Shown in pieces: positions 53,063 to 61,820 of a stretch of DNA of 61,820 nucleotides (position 1 is its first letter; the number at the start of each line of letters is the position of its first letter). A program made the translations under genes and the position numbers. This DNA is from Desulfobulbaceae bacterium (lineage in GTDB: Bacteria > Desulfobacterota > Desulfobulbia > Desulfobulbales > Desulfocapsaceae), in assembly GCA_024227155.1 (NCBI GenBank), contig JAAELB010000137.1:1-61820 (forward strand), given 5' to 3'. The notes beneath the pieces were generated by a model, which was given only the letters and a program-made list of their open reading frames with translations, made no database searches and was not told the origin of the DNA.

Positions 53063-53956
53063 TTACTCAGTGAGAGCTTTCTGAGCAGAAGTCAGGGTGT
53101 TTTTCATCAGCATAGCAATAGTCATTGGGCCAACTCCACCTGGTACGGGAGTAATTTTACCTGCTATTTCTTTTGCTTTATCAAAATCAACATCACCCTT
53201 CAGAATGGCTTTACCGGTTGTTTCGTTCATGCCGACACGGTTTACACCTACATCAATTACGGTTGATCCAGGCTTGATCCATTCAGGTTTTACCAGATCT
53301 GGAACTCCAGCAGCAACAATCAGAATATCAGCGCGCTTACAGTGACCAGCGAGGTCCTGGGTACGGGTATGAACGATAGTAACCGTTGAGTTAGCGCCTA
53401 CACCTTTTTGGGCCATCATCATGGCGATAGGTTTTCCAACGATATTAGAACGACCAACGACTACAACCTCAGCACCAGATGTCTCGGTGCCGGAGCGGAC
53501 AATCATTTCCTGGATTCCAGCAGGGGTGCAAGGCAAAAAGCGTACGGCATCGCCACCAATCATCAAGCGACCAACATTTACCGGATGAAAGGCATCAACA
53601 TCTTTGTCAGGATCTATGGCGTCGAGAACCTTTTTGTCGTCGATATGCTTAGGCAGTGGCAGCTGAACGAGAATACCATGGATATCAGGGTCGTTATTGT
53701 ACTTGTCTATGAGGGCAAGAAGATCCGCTTCAGAAATATCGTCTGGCTGATCGTCTTGGATTTCGTGAAAACCGAGGCTGAGCGCGGTTTTAACCTTAAG
53801 AGTTACATAGCTGATTGAGGCAGGGCTGCTGCCTACGAGGATGGTGACCAAACCCGGTACTTTACCGTGTTTTGCCTTCATTGCTTCTACTTCACCTTTA
53901 ATTTCTGCGAGGATTTCTTTACGTATATCGGTACCACTAATGATTTCAGCAGTCAT
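53063..53956 (-). CDS. folD: FolD, methylene-THF dehydrogenase/cyclohydrolase
   Basis: ATG at 53956 has AAGGAG upstream; an upstream extension to 54025 in the same frame is unlikely to be translated. The 297-residue protein carries the FolD signatures SISYVTLKVKTALSLG (Tyr and catalytic Lys), QLPLPKHID, DVDAFHPVNVGRL, PCTPAGIQEM, GRSNIVGKPIA and TVIDVGVNR. It interconverts methylene-THF, methenyl-THF and formyl-THF, using NAD(P). It lies next to fhs on the same strand, separated by a terminator-like hairpin. Confidence 0.96.
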   Translation of the reverse strand: MTAEIISGTDIRKEILAEIKGEVEAMKAKHGKVPGLVTILVGSSPASISYVTLKVKTALSLGFHEIQDDQPDDISEADLLALIDKYNNDPDIHGILVQLPLPKHIDDKKVLDAIDPDKDVDAFHPVNVGRLMIGGDAVRFLPCTPAGIQEMIVRSGTETSGAEVVVVGRSNIVGKPIAMMMAQKGVGANSTVTIVHTRTQDLAGHCKRADILIVAAGVPDLVKPEWIKPGSTVIDVGVNRVGMNETTGKAILKGDVDFDKAKEIAGKITPVPGGVGPMTIAMLMKNTLTSAQKALTE

Positions 53957-54003
53957 AGTACTGTGTGCTCCTTTTGAAGATGGTGTTAAAAAAAATGAAT
54001 TGC

Positions 54004-54039
54004 AAAAGAGCGACAAAAAATGCATCTTGTCGCTCTTTT
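54004..54039 (-). terminator. Hairpin between fhs and folD
   Basis: AAAAGAGCGACA and TGTCGCTCTTTT form a perfect 12-bp stem with a 12-base loop, 17 bases after the fhs stop and before the folD start. It suggests that folD and fhs are at least partly separate transcripts. Confidence 0.85.
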
Positions 54040-54055
54040 TTAAATCAAAAGGGAT

Positions 54056-55831
54056 TTAGAAAACACCCTCAACCATACCGGTTTCAACATTGACATCAAC
54101 ACGCTTAAATGCTGGGTTTGATCCAGTACCAGGCATCAGACTGATGGTACCAGCAACGGGTACGATAAAGCCAGCACCACCATAGGTGAGTACTTCTCGA
54201 ATGGAGAGACGCCATCCTTTGGGTACACCTTTCAGCGCAGGATTGTCAGAAAGAGAAAGGTGGGTCTTAACCATACACATTCCCATTCCGGAAAGTACAG
54301 GGTCAGCCTGAATTCTTTCAATCGCCTTGTTTGCCTCTGCTGAATAGTCAACACCGTCTGCGCCATAAACTTCTTTAGCGATGAGGTCAATTCTCTCTTT
54401 GATAGGCATATCGAGTTCATAGAGGAATTTGAATTCGGTTTTGTCTTCACAGGCTTCAACAACGGTCTCAGCAAATTCGATTGCACCGTCGCCGCCTTTT
54501 TCCCAATGTCTGGAAAGAGCAACACGGGCGCCTTCAGCTTCACAAAGTTCACGAACTTTGGCAATTTCTCCATCTGTATCGGTATAGAATGCATTAATAC
54601 AGACAACCGGAGCAATTCCTGCTTTACGGACGTTCTTGATATGGTGGATCAGGTTGTCACAACCCTTAGCAACCCATTCAACGTTTTCAGTGTTGTACTC
54701 TTCTGGCATTGGCTTGCCTGGTACCGGTACAGGTGCGCCACCGTGGCATTTCAGAGCTCTGATGGTTGCAACTACAACAGCACAGTCTGGCTTAAGACCG
54801 GAGAAACGGCACTTGAGGTTCCAGAATTTTTCAAAACCGATATCAGCACCAAAGCCTGATTCGGTAACATGGTAATCGGCCAGTTTTAAACCAACACGGT
54901 CGGCGATGATGGAGCTTTGACCAATGGCGATATTGGCAAAAGGACCTGCATGTACGATAACCGGCTGTCCTTCGAGGGTCTGCATCAGAGATGGGTTGAG
55001 TGCGTCAACCATCCATGCAGTCATTGCACCTGCAACCTGAAGATCTTCAGTGGTAACCGGCTTACCTTTTTTGGTGTAGGCAACAACGATTTTACCCATT
55101 CTTTCACGCATATCTTTGAGGTCTCTGGCAACTGAAAGAATGGCCATGACTTCTGAAGAAACTGCGATACCGAACTTGGATTTCATCATGAAACCGTCGG
55201 ATTTACCATTAACACCATCAATACCAATAATGATATTTCTGAGAGACTGACAGCAGAAATCCATGATCCAGCCCATCTCAACATTGGTAGGATCGATATC
55301 GATACGCTTCATACCGGAGAGTCTTTCGAGCTGCTCGTCGGTATAGTTTCTTTCGTGCTGCAGACGGGAAGTCAAAGCGACCATTGCCAGGTTATGAGCG
55401 TTCATAATGGCATTGATATCACCAGTGAATCCTAGTGAAAAAGGAGTCAGCGGGATACATTGTGCAAGGCCACCACCAGCGGCGGAGCCTTTAATGTTCA
55501 TAGTTGGTCCACCGGATGGCTGACGAATGGCGGCACAAACACTTTTACCGATTTTACCAAGGCCTTGAACAAGGCCCATGGAGGACGTTGATTTTCCTTC
55601 ACCAAGTGGTGTCGGAGAAATAGCAGTAACGTCAATATATTTTCCGTCTGGCTTGTCCTTTAGACGTTCGAGAACTTTGCGGAAGTCGATCTTAGCAATG
55701 TAGTGACCCTGAGGAAGGAGTTCTTCCTTTGTTAGACCAAGCTTTTCGCCGATCTCATAGATCGTTAACATCGTTTTTTCAGCTTCCTGCGCAATCTCCC
55801 AATCGGCATGTTTGGTAGGATCTAATGGCAT
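54056..55831 (-). CDS. fhs: Formate-tetrahydrofolate ligase
   Basis: The 591-residue protein is preceded by AAAGGAG. It has [16 protein letters not shown] (the ATP-binding loop), [51 protein letters not shown] and [14 protein letters not shown]-like C-terminal blocks of Fhs. The enzyme makes 10-formyl-THF from formate, THF and ATP. With FolD, MetVF and the formate dehydrogenases it forms the methyl branch of the Wood-Ljungdahl pathway. Confidence 0.97.
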   Translation of the reverse strand: MPLDPTKHADWEIAQEAEKTMLTIYEIGEKLGLTKEELLPQGHYIAKIDFRKVLERLKDKPDGKYIDVTAISPTPLGEGKSTSSMGLVQGLGKIGKSVCAAIRQPSGGPTMNIKGSAAGGGLAQCIPLTPFSLGFTGDINAIMNAHNLAMVALTSRLQHERNYTDEQLERLSGMKRIDIDPTNVEMGWIMDFCCQSLRNIIIGIDGVNGKSDGFMMKSKFGIAVSSEVMAILSVARDLKDMRERMGKIVVAYTKKGKPVTTEDLQVAGAMTAWMVDALNPSLMQTLEGQPVIVHAGPFANIAIGQSSIIADRVGLKLADYHVTESGFGADIGFEKFWNLKCRFSGLKPDCAVVVATIRALKCHGGAPVPVPGKPMPEEYNTENVEWVAKGCDNLIHHIKNVRKAGIAPVVCINAFYTDTDGEIAKVRELCEAEGARVALSRHWEKGGDGAIEFAETVVEACEDKTEFKFLYELDMPIKERIDLIAKEVYGADGVDYSAEANKAIERIQADPVLSGMGMCMVKTHLSLSDNPALKGVPKGWRLSIREVLTYGGAGFIVPVAGTISLMPGTGSNPAFKRVDVNVETGMVEGVF

Positions 55832-56441
55832 TGTTCACTCCTTTGTTAGATTGAGGCTCAACTAGAGCCAAGGTTAAAAAATACATCGCGTTTTAAATTA
55901 CTCCGAACCATTGAAACAACATGTACTGCAAACACTAACCTGAACTGCCAAATATGTGTGAACCTTCAATCATTTGATTAAAGGTCAATTTATGAAAAAT
56001 ATCTGACGAAAAACAGCCCTGTCAGACTACGTGGATAAATGTAAAAAAGAAATGGCGTAAATATGTCACAGCCAGGAGCCCGTTCGAAAATGACCTTTTG
56101 CCCAAACTTTTCGGAATTTGAAAAAAATAATGCTCGCAATATCATCTGTATGACTGCGCTTATTTTGTTAAAATTTCTCGATTTTGACCAAAATTCCTAT
56201 TCTCGGACAACCTCCTGGTTGTCGAGCCATAATCAATGGGCCAGAAGAAGAACAGGAGATTGAAACGAAAGTGTCTTCAATCAAAAGATAACTGCGTTTT
56301 CCACCCCTGTATATTTTCACATTATTCTTACAATTATCACCAAAACACAGGTAACATGAAACAGTATCATTATCAATGATTTTTGTATGTTAATAGTTTG
56401 AAAAAGCTGAAGGGGAAATGAATGAAGTCCCTTGGTGGAAA
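55832..56441 (-). other. Gene-free region upstream of fhs
   Basis: No supported gene is seen in 610 bases. A 7-bp stem with a 4-base loop (GACAACCTCCTGGTTGTC, 56206-56223) is the only structure of note; it may be a terminator of the minus-strand gene ending at 56442, although it lies 220 bases beyond. The fhs ribosome site (AAAGGAG) is clear. Confidence 0.5.
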
Positions 56442-58925
56442 TCACTCTTTCTTCTGTAGCAGGACAGGTGTTCCACCAGAACGCTTATGGTCTAACTCCT
56501 TGCGCACCACTTTGGCAAGATTGGTGACCGATTTTGTTTGATTAGCGAGTCTGGTATGTACATATTTTCCGAGTGCAGTTATACAAATATCAGCGGATCT
56601 GAAAACGGGTAATCCCTCTGACTCAAAACTTTCCGCCATGGTATCAAAAAGTTGACCGCTGTCCAGTACAACGATAATTGGTTTTGATGATTTGTTGTTG
56701 AGGGCACCAATTTCTGAAATCAATGTTTTTTCAGGACGAAGGTCTGCTTCTAGGATTTCTTCAGCGAGCGTGTGGAGCATAGGGGTAAGGGGTACGATAG
56801 CTACCACTATCATGTCAATGTCCGGCGCCTCGACCAGGCTTGATACCACATCAATGTATACGTCTTCAGAGGCCATTGGGGTGAGATCTAGTGGGTTATT
56901 TATTACAACAAGTGAGTCAAGCTGGACTGCTGTTACAATATCTTTAAGGGACATCTTTGTTGCACTGTTCAGGGTAGCCATCTCCAGTCGGTAGCCTTCT
57001 CCAATAATATTATCAGCAATCCCAACGGCCTCGAAGCCGGCATTACTGATTGCTGCTAGCCTGTTTCCTGATATCGTCTTGTGTATCAGGGCTGTAGAAA
57101 GTCGTAATAAACCCTCAAAAATTGCAAATGTTTCTGCAACCATGGCACCTGCCTGAGTGATACAAGAGTCACAAACCATGTAATCTCCTGCAATTGAAGA
57201 GGTATGCCCGGAAAGGGCATCTTTACCTTCCTGGGTTCTTCCTGCTTTATAAAAAATAACCTCTTTGGATTGCCGGGTGGCTTCTTCGATACCTTTGGCA
57301 AAATTAAGTCCGTCCAGGTCTGTGAATCCTTCGATATAAAACGCCAGGGTCTTCGCTTCGTCAATTGTATTGAAGTAGTTGATAAAATCACCAGTTGATA
57401 AATCGATCTGATTGCCGATGGAAATTGCATAGGCGGGGTCCAGAAAGCATAGTTTGGACATGCGAGTGATCATGTATGCACCACTTTGACTGACAAATAC
57501 TGTGTTTCTGCCATGTTTTCCTCTGTCTTTTGGCAGTTTTGAGTCGGGGATAAACATCGAGTCGTAGTTGCCAGGATGAGACAAAACCCCAAGACTGTTG
57601 CCACCCAGAATAACCGGCCCCTTATTGGTCTTGTGGCCCTCAGTCCTTTGAGAAATAATTCTTTGCTGTAATTTAATCGTAGGCGATTGGCGCAGCTGCT
57701 GTTCCTGGGACGTTCCAAGTTCTCCGGAAACGAGGATGATAGATGAGGCAATATCTCTGTTTAAGATATCGTCCAGGACTTCCGGCAGTTGGGAACCTTC
57801 TATGGCGAGAATAAACAGGTCAAGGTTATCCTGAAGGGCGGATAGTTCAGGGAGTGTAGGGATTCCACCAATATTTGACGCGGTTGAATGAATAATCGTG
57901 AGTTTTTTTTCTGCAAAACCATTGGCCAGGATATTTTCCATAATTATTCTGCCAATATTCATTTTTTCCGCAGAGACTCCCATAATACCAATAGATTCAG
58001 GATGAAGAAGCTGGTTTATCATTTGGATAGGCCGTCTTTGCTGAGTCATCTTTTTTGTTGAAAATTTGCAAAGACCGTCAAGGGGCATCATCATATAATT
58101 GCTGAAGGCAAAAGGGTTTACCTCTAGTTCTTCAATGGTATATTTCGATTTGTTGTTTGAAGGAGTAAAGTACATGCCTATTTGTATTAGCGCCTCAAAA
58201 CACTCCTCTAGCTGGTCGTCTGTAACGATTCGTTGCTGGCTGCGGGTTAGTCCTGCAAGTTTTTTGTAGGAGATTGTTTTTTTAAAAAGCTCAAAAAATT
58301 GTTTTCCTTCAATCAATTCCACCGCAGCGGAAACGACAGCCTGCCCTTTCTTGAACCTGGCTGCATACAGTTCAGTGTCCCTTCCTCCAAGACCCGCGCT
58401 GATAATTATTCCAAACTCCCTGGTATTACGAAGGCTCACCAGTAACTCGTTACCAAACTCTTTGGAATCGGGTTCCATGTACTGGCAAATGAGATAGCCT
58501 TTAATATCGTCAGCAATTGCACTCTGTAATTCATTTGCAGCAATTTTTTGGTAACGCCTGGGGCATAAAGCGGGTTGGTTCAGGAGAAAATGTGAAAAAC
58601 GTTCAGGTATATCAAAACTCATCTTGCGAATGGTGGAAAGAACCTCTGTTACACTATTTTTGCATATTGTGACCCCGCCGACATCGCTTTTGTGAAGAAT
58701 GAAAGGGGAGACAACTTTTACCACTACTTTGTTTCCAGGTAGTGATAGAAGTTGTTTCTCATCGAGCCTGGTATTTTTTGGTAGTAGATAGTATTGGGGC
58801 GGAGTCTCGCCGCCTATGAGTTCAATAAAATTATACACTTCGTGCTCGAAAAGATAATTTCTGTTTTCTTCTTTGGCACTTTTTAAAAGGGTGGTGATCT
58901 TTGTCAATTTTATATGGGTTTGCAT
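56442..58925 (-). CDS. ADP-forming acyl-CoA synthetase-like protein, fused
   Basis: The 827-residue protein starts with an ATP-grasp domain (KVVVKVVSPFILHKSDVGGV, about residue 70, and VNPFAFSNYMM near 275). A CoA-binding Rossmann domain (IGIMGVSAEKMNIGRII) and a succinyl-CoA ligase-like part follow, with the phosphohistidine region SGHTSSIAGD and ISNAGFEAVGIADN. This is the fused beta-alpha order of ADP-forming acetyl-CoA synthetases. It would make ATP from acyl-CoA or activate an acid; the substrate cannot be told. No GNAT domain is present, which argues against protein acetyltransferases of the Pat type. Some usual motifs are altered (GFEAVGI where GGPGVLA is common), so activity should not be assumed. 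Confidence 0.82.
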   Translation of the reverse strand: MQTHIKLTKITTLLKSAKEENRNYLFEHEVYNFIELIGGETPPQYYLLPKNTRLDEKQLLSLPGNKVVVKVVSPFILHKSDVGGVTICKNSVTEVLSTIRKMSFDIPERFSHFLLNQPALCPRRYQKIAANELQSAIADDIKGYLICQYMEPDSKEFGNELLVSLRNTREFGIIISAGLGGRDTELYAARFKKGQAVVSAAVELIEGKQFFELFKKTISYKKLAGLTRSQQRIVTDDQLEECFEALIQIGMYFTPSNNKSKYTIEELEVNPFAFSNYMMMPLDGLCKFSTKKMTQQRRPIQMINQLLHPESIGIMGVSAEKMNIGRIIMENILANGFAEKKLTIIHSTASNIGGIPTLPELSALQDNLDLFILAIEGSQLPEVLDDILNRDIASSIILVSGELGTSQEQQLRQSPTIKLQQRIISQRTEGHKTNKGPVILGGNSLGVLSHPGNYDSMFIPDSKLPKDRGKHGRNTVFVSQSGAYMITRMSKLCFLDPAYAISIGNQIDLSTGDFINYFNTIDEAKTLAFYIEGFTDLDGLNFAKGIEEATRQSKEVIFYKAGRTQEGKDALSGHTSSIAGDYMVCDSCITQAGAMVAETFAIFEGLLRLSTALIHKTISGNRLAAISNAGFEAVGIADNIIGEGYRLEMATLNSATKMSLKDIVTAVQLDSLVVINNPLDLTPMASEDVYIDVVSSLVEAPDIDMIVVAIVPLTPMLHTLAEEILEADLRPEKTLISEIGALNNKSSKPIIVVLDSGQLFDTMAESFESEGLPVFRSADICITALGKYVHTRLANQTKSVTNLAKVVRKELDHKRSGGTPVLLQKKE

Positions 58926-59119
58926 TACTCCCTCGCTTCATTGGTTTATCTGTATTGTCGCTTAAAAACTATATAAATTACAGTGCAAAAAAATAAAGGA
59001 AGGCTGTATGGTCGTTAGCAAATTGTAACTACACTCCTTGAAATGAGCGAAATTTTTATTCGAAGACAGTGGGGGAGATGAAAGGAAAGACTAAGGGACA
59101 GAGCAGTACAGTACAGGGT

Positions 59120-59141
59120 GGCAGGGATAAATATCCCTGCC
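59120..59141. terminator. Palindromic hairpin
   Basis: GGCAGGGATA and TATCCCTGCC with a 2-base centre form a near-perfect palindrome, followed by TGTTTAG. It may be a terminator or an operator-like site; it is just left of a dispersed repeat. Confidence 0.4.
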
Positions 59142-59145
59142 TGTT

Positions 59146-59266
59146 TAGTGCCTTATTCCTGAAAGCATGCTATAAAAAACAAGCAATCAGGAGAGTGTTT
59201 TGAAATTAGGTACTTTAAATAACCTCCAAGGCACTTATCCCGACTTATTTCCTGTTTATCGGGGTG
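59146..59266 (+). repeat. Dispersed palindromic repeat, long copy
   Basis: The copy starts TAGTGCCTTATTCCTGAAA, has ATAAAAAACAAGCAATCAGG in the middle and AACCTCCAAGGCACTTATCC at the right, followed by a CCCGA..TCGGG hairpin. It is about 80 percent identical by eye to the copy at 61541. Confidence 0.75.
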
Positions 59267-59282
59267 AAGCCGTTTCCTGGAC

Positions 59283-59759
59283 CTAGATAAAAGGCGTAGT
59301 TGGCTCCTGTAGCGTCTTTTCAGGTGGTTTTTCTACCACTTCTGTTTTTTGGAACTGTTTGATTTCTCCAGAAAGAGTGATAATTGTCCAATTACCGTCA
59401 CTGTCACAGGCCTTTATGAGACATTCCTCTTGCTTGTCCTTTGATAAGGCGAGACTGCACTCTTCACCAACGTTCCTGCTTGTGATGGATTCGAACTTTT
59501 TCTCTGACGCAAGTTTTTTAAAATTATTTATAGCCTCTTCAAAAACCATTATTCTGTCAAATTCTTCAGGATCAATTTCTTTAATTTTCGTACGAAGTTC
59601 TTTAATCTCTTTGGTTTTCTCTGCTATAGCAGTTACAGTTTTTTCCATTTCATCTTTTTGATCTGACGGGATGGAAAAAAGAATTTGCTTCTGAATTTCG
59701 ATATCGACTTCGATATAATTTATTTTCTTGAGAAGATCCTGAATATTGGGTGTTGCCAT
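59283..59759 (-). CDS. Coiled-coil protein of unknown function
   Basis: The 158-residue protein has a strongly helical, charged N-terminal half (about residues 30-95, KDEMEKTVTAIAEKTKEIKE and KIKEIDPEEFDRIMVFEEA) likely to form a coiled coil. A compact part follows with three cysteines (EECSLAL, EECLIKACD) and the strands NWTIITLSGEIKQF, then a Pro/Glu-rich tail. I see no signal peptide. The family is unknown to me and its neighbours give no hint. Confidence 0.65.
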   Translation of the reverse strand: MATPNIQDLLKKINYIEVDIEIQKQILFSIPSDQKDEMEKTVTAIAEKTKEIKELRTKIKEIDPEEFDRIMVFEEAINNFKKLASEKKFESITSRNVGEECSLALSKDKQEECLIKACDSDGNWTIITLSGEIKQFQKTEVVEKPPEKTLQEPTTPFI

Positions 59760-60032
59760 TGACGTTGCCTCGTTTAGAAAATGGTAGGTATAATTTCGTA
59801 ACCAGTTTTGGAAAGATATTTTGTCGTAGTTTGTTGATATTTTACAATAATATTTTTAGAGTCTGGCTGTTTTCCTGAGGATATAGAAAAGTATTAATCT
59901 CCATGGGGCAGTCTCTCATGTACGCTCTAACCGGAGATTCTTCTACTATTTTGCTGGTATTGCAAGAAGTTAATCTTTGTTCTGATAGTTTCTAAGGTAC
60001 TAATGTACTTTTCATAAAATGCAGGTTGCACT

Positions 60033-60973
60033 ATGAATTCAGAGATATCCCTCATTGTTTTGCCGGTGTTCATTGTAATCGCACTCGGATTTGGCTTTAA
60101 AAAAACTGGACTGCTTCGTGATGATTTCTTATATGATCTCAACCGGTTAATTTACTATATTGCACTGCCTGCTCTGCTTTTTTATAAAATTGCAAAGGCG
60201 GATTTTCTTGCAAATTTCAATGGGGTTTTATTAGGCGGTCTCGTAACATCCATCTTTTTGGCATTTTGTATTTCATATGGTTATGCCAGTGTGAGAGGAT
60301 ATCAACCTTCAGTAAAAGGTGCATTTTGTCAGGGAGCATTCAGGGGTAATTTTGCGTATATAGGGCTTGCGATAACCTTTTCCGCCTATGGGGAAGAGGG
60401 TTTTACAAAGGCAGGAATTTTGTTGGGGTTCCTCGTACCCCTCATAAATATTCTTTCAGTTTTCGCTTTGATATTGCCGTTTAGACAAAAAACAGTGTCT
60501 CCTGGTGGGCTGTTTTTATTAAACCAGGTTTTGCACAACCCCCCTGATCATCGCCTCTTTTGTTGGTATCTCCTGGAGTTATCTGGGGCTGGCTATTCCC
60601 GAACTGATAGATCGCTCTCTTGCTATAATCACTGGTATGTCTCTGCCTCTGGCCTTATTATCCATTGGGGCCACTTTTTCGTTTAAAAAAATGCGGGGAG
60701 ATATATATATCGCTCTCATGTCAACTTTTATTAAAGTTCTCCTCCTTCCTCTGATGGCTGGGGCTTTACTTTTTTTTGCTGGGTATACGAGGACAGGAAC
60801 TCGGAATAGGTGTGCTTTTTGCGGGAACACCCACCGCCACGGCGGCATACATTATGGCCCAACAGCTCAAAGCGGATGCTGAACTCTCTGGAACCATAAT
60901 TATGCTTTCAACACTTTGCTCAATGGGGACCTACACAATAATGCTTTATGTGCTGCACGGGTTTGGCATATAA
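60033..60973 (+). pseudogene. Auxin-efflux-type carrier (AEC) with two homopolymer frameshifts
   Basis: The first frame (60033-60530) encodes a membrane protein start typical of AEC carriers (LIVLPVFIVIALGFGFKK, LNRLIYYIALPALLFYKIA). At the C6 run 60539-60544 the homologous sequence moves one frame (NPLIIASFVGISWSYLGLAIPELIDRSLAIITGMSLPLALLSIGATFSF). At the T8 run 60770-60777 it moves again (LLGIRGQELGIGVLFAGTPTATAAYIMAQQ, to 60973). Removing one base from each run restores a 312-residue protein, the normal family length. Both runs carry one extra base, so sequencing or assembly errors are as likely as true inactivation or phase variation. Confidence 0.8.
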
Positions 60974-61032
60974 TGGTTGTAAAGACAATTGTGTGAAATT
61001 TTAACGTTACCTGCCAGGCAACATTACAATCA

Positions 61033-61329
61033 TCAGGCTTGGTAAAATGTATCTGCTATATCAGAAAAATCGGCTTCTATCTGATGTATATCGAGTAGTT
61101 TCTTGACACCTTCTATCTCAGTATAACCTCGCAGGTGTATCTCAATTCCAACACCTTTATCCGTCAGTTTGTAGCCGCCTTCAACCAGTATATTTTTAGC
61201 AATTTCGAATTCTCTGATTTTAAACCCTAGTAGAGTGAAGTCTTCCATGTAAAATAGGGGCAAAATGCATTGTTCAAGGTATAGGCACCGCGCCTCACAA
61301 CTCTCGGGAACAAGAGGTAATGTGATCAT
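61033..61329 (-). CDS. Small protein of unknown function
   Basis: The 98-residue product is cytoplasmic, with three cysteines near the N terminus (PESCEARCLYLEQC) and two helix-strand units (FEIAKNILVEGGYKLTDKGVGIEIHL, IEGVKKLLDIHQIEADFSDIADTFYQA). No GGAGG-type site is obvious before the ATG at 61329. I do not recognise the family; the compact hydrophobic pattern and codon use make it a plausible real gene. Confidence 0.55.
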   Translation of the reverse strand: MITLPLVPESCEARCLYLEQCILPLFYMEDFTLLGFKIREFEIAKNILVEGGYKLTDKGVGIEIHLRGYTEIEGVKKLLDIHQIEADFSDIADTFYQA

Positions 61330-61762
61330 TTTGTTTATGCCTCTATGGTTAAGATGAAAAAAGTGAGGAATTTAAATTATTTTGTTGTAGAAATAGGTGA
61401 TAAAGAAATAATAAGGTGGCTTGTGAATCAATACTACTATAAATATACATGGGCTTAACTTGAAAAATGTATGAATAGTTTTAGAGAAGTTGTAAGTTAC
61501 TGCATAGGGAGCAAAAACATACTGTTGTATAATTCTACTTTAGTGCCTTACTCCTGAAAACCTGTCATAAAAAACAAGAAATCAGGAGATTGTTTTAAAG
61601 TTAGGTACTAAAATAACCACCAAGGCACTTATACCCCCTTGTGGGGTGTTATAGTCAATTTCATTTGACTTCGTACTAGAATTGACAGACTTCACGTGCC
61701 TATGGTACTATCAAAATAAGTTGAATTCGTTTTGATATATCATAAAAACACAGAGGCTGAAT
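61330..61762 (+). other. Intergenic region with one dispersed repeat
   Basis: No gene is supported here. The repeat at 61541-61650 is followed by about 110 A/T-rich bases and an AGAGG ribosome site before the last gene. Confidence 0.5.
61541..61650 (+). repeat. Dispersed palindromic repeat, long copy
   Basis: It starts TAGTGCCTTACTCCTGAAAA, has CATAAAAAACAAGAAATCAGG in the middle, AACCACCAAGGCACTTATAC at the right and ends in a CCCCTTGTGGGG hairpin, as does the copy at 33086. Confidence 0.75.
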
Positions 61763-61820
61763 ATGTCTTTTCAGGGTGTTGAATTTACCCCAGAAATGAG
61801 AAAAATGGTTGTTAATGTCA
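61763..61820 (+). CDS. Start of a gene cut by the right edge
   Basis: ATG 61763 follows AGAGG and opens a frame to the edge (MSFQGVEFTPEMRKMVVNV). Nineteen codons are too few for a family call; the wording FTPEMRKMVVN is reminiscent of the N termini of some transposases, which I mention only as a possibility. Confidence 0.5.
   Translation, partial: MSFQGVEFTPEMRKMVVNV

Larger units (their letters stand above)
58926..59282 (+). other. Intergenic region with one dispersed repeat
   Basis: Only the repeat at 59146-59266 and a short GGCAGGGATAAATATCCCTGCC palindrome (59120-59141) are seen. No gene is supported. Confidence 0.5.

Noticed and set aside
56442-58925. Pat-type protein acetyltransferase (acyl-CoA synthetase-like domains plus GNAT).
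   Set aside because: No GNAT motif is found at either end; the length is filled by ATP-grasp, CoA-binding and ligase domains.

Overview
The window suggests a sulfate-reducing or related anaerobic Desulfobacterota (most like Desulfobulbales). This is inferred from gene content, not from a marker gene. It carries many HdrA/MvhD-type flavin and iron-sulfur proteins, formate dehydrogenases, tetrahydrofolate C1-carrier enzymes (FolD, Fhs, MetV/MetF) and heavy use of selenocysteine. No rRNA, tRNA or CRISPR array was recognised.

Bases 1-22,500 hold a same-strand, tightly packed block that looks accessory. It starts with a giant PKD/LamG surface protein (cut by the left edge) and a YD/RHS-repeat protein. 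These are followed by an ABC exporter, two paralogous B12-type radical SAM proteins, a radical SAM/SPASM maturase with an N-terminal acyl-carrier-like domain, and a very unusual alanine/glycine/cysteine pentad-repeat peptide. Next come a PqqD-like peptide-binding protein, a short Lon-like protease, a TPR metallopeptidase and several secreted proteins. The central part has the logic of a RiPP (ribosomally made, post-translationally modified peptide) locus: precursor, recognition element, three radical enzymes, two candidate proteases and an exporter. It is the best candidate here for an undescribed system.

Bases 22,500-23,780 are a gene-free boundary with dispersed palindromic repeats. From 23,784 to 52,337 lies an energy-metabolism region dominated by selenoproteins. 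Nine genes carry ten in-frame UGA codons, each followed by a hairpin of bacterial SECIS type. They form four groups. The first is two HdrD-like proteins, HdrA, MvhD, a split second HdrA, a double-Sec MvhD, an FdhB-like protein and FdhA (formate-linked electron bifurcation). The second is NuoE/NuoF plus a NuoG-like formate dehydrogenase (NAD-linked, possibly bifurcating). The third is a DUF166 selenoprotein. The fourth is HdrA-MvhD-MetV-MetF, an Hdr-linked methylene-THF reductase.

From 52,392 to 58,925 follow a CooT-like nickel protein, a His-tailed protein, FolD, Fhs and an ADP-forming acyl-CoA synthetase. Together with MetF and the formate dehydrogenases these cover the methyl branch of the Wood-Ljungdahl pathway from formate to methyl-THF. 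The right end has small unknown genes, an auxin-efflux-type carrier broken by two homopolymer frameshifts, more dispersed repeats, and a gene cut by the right edge. A 153-bp IS66-type MITE with 8-bp target duplications sits between a ferritin-like gene and the NuoEF-formate dehydrogenase operon.
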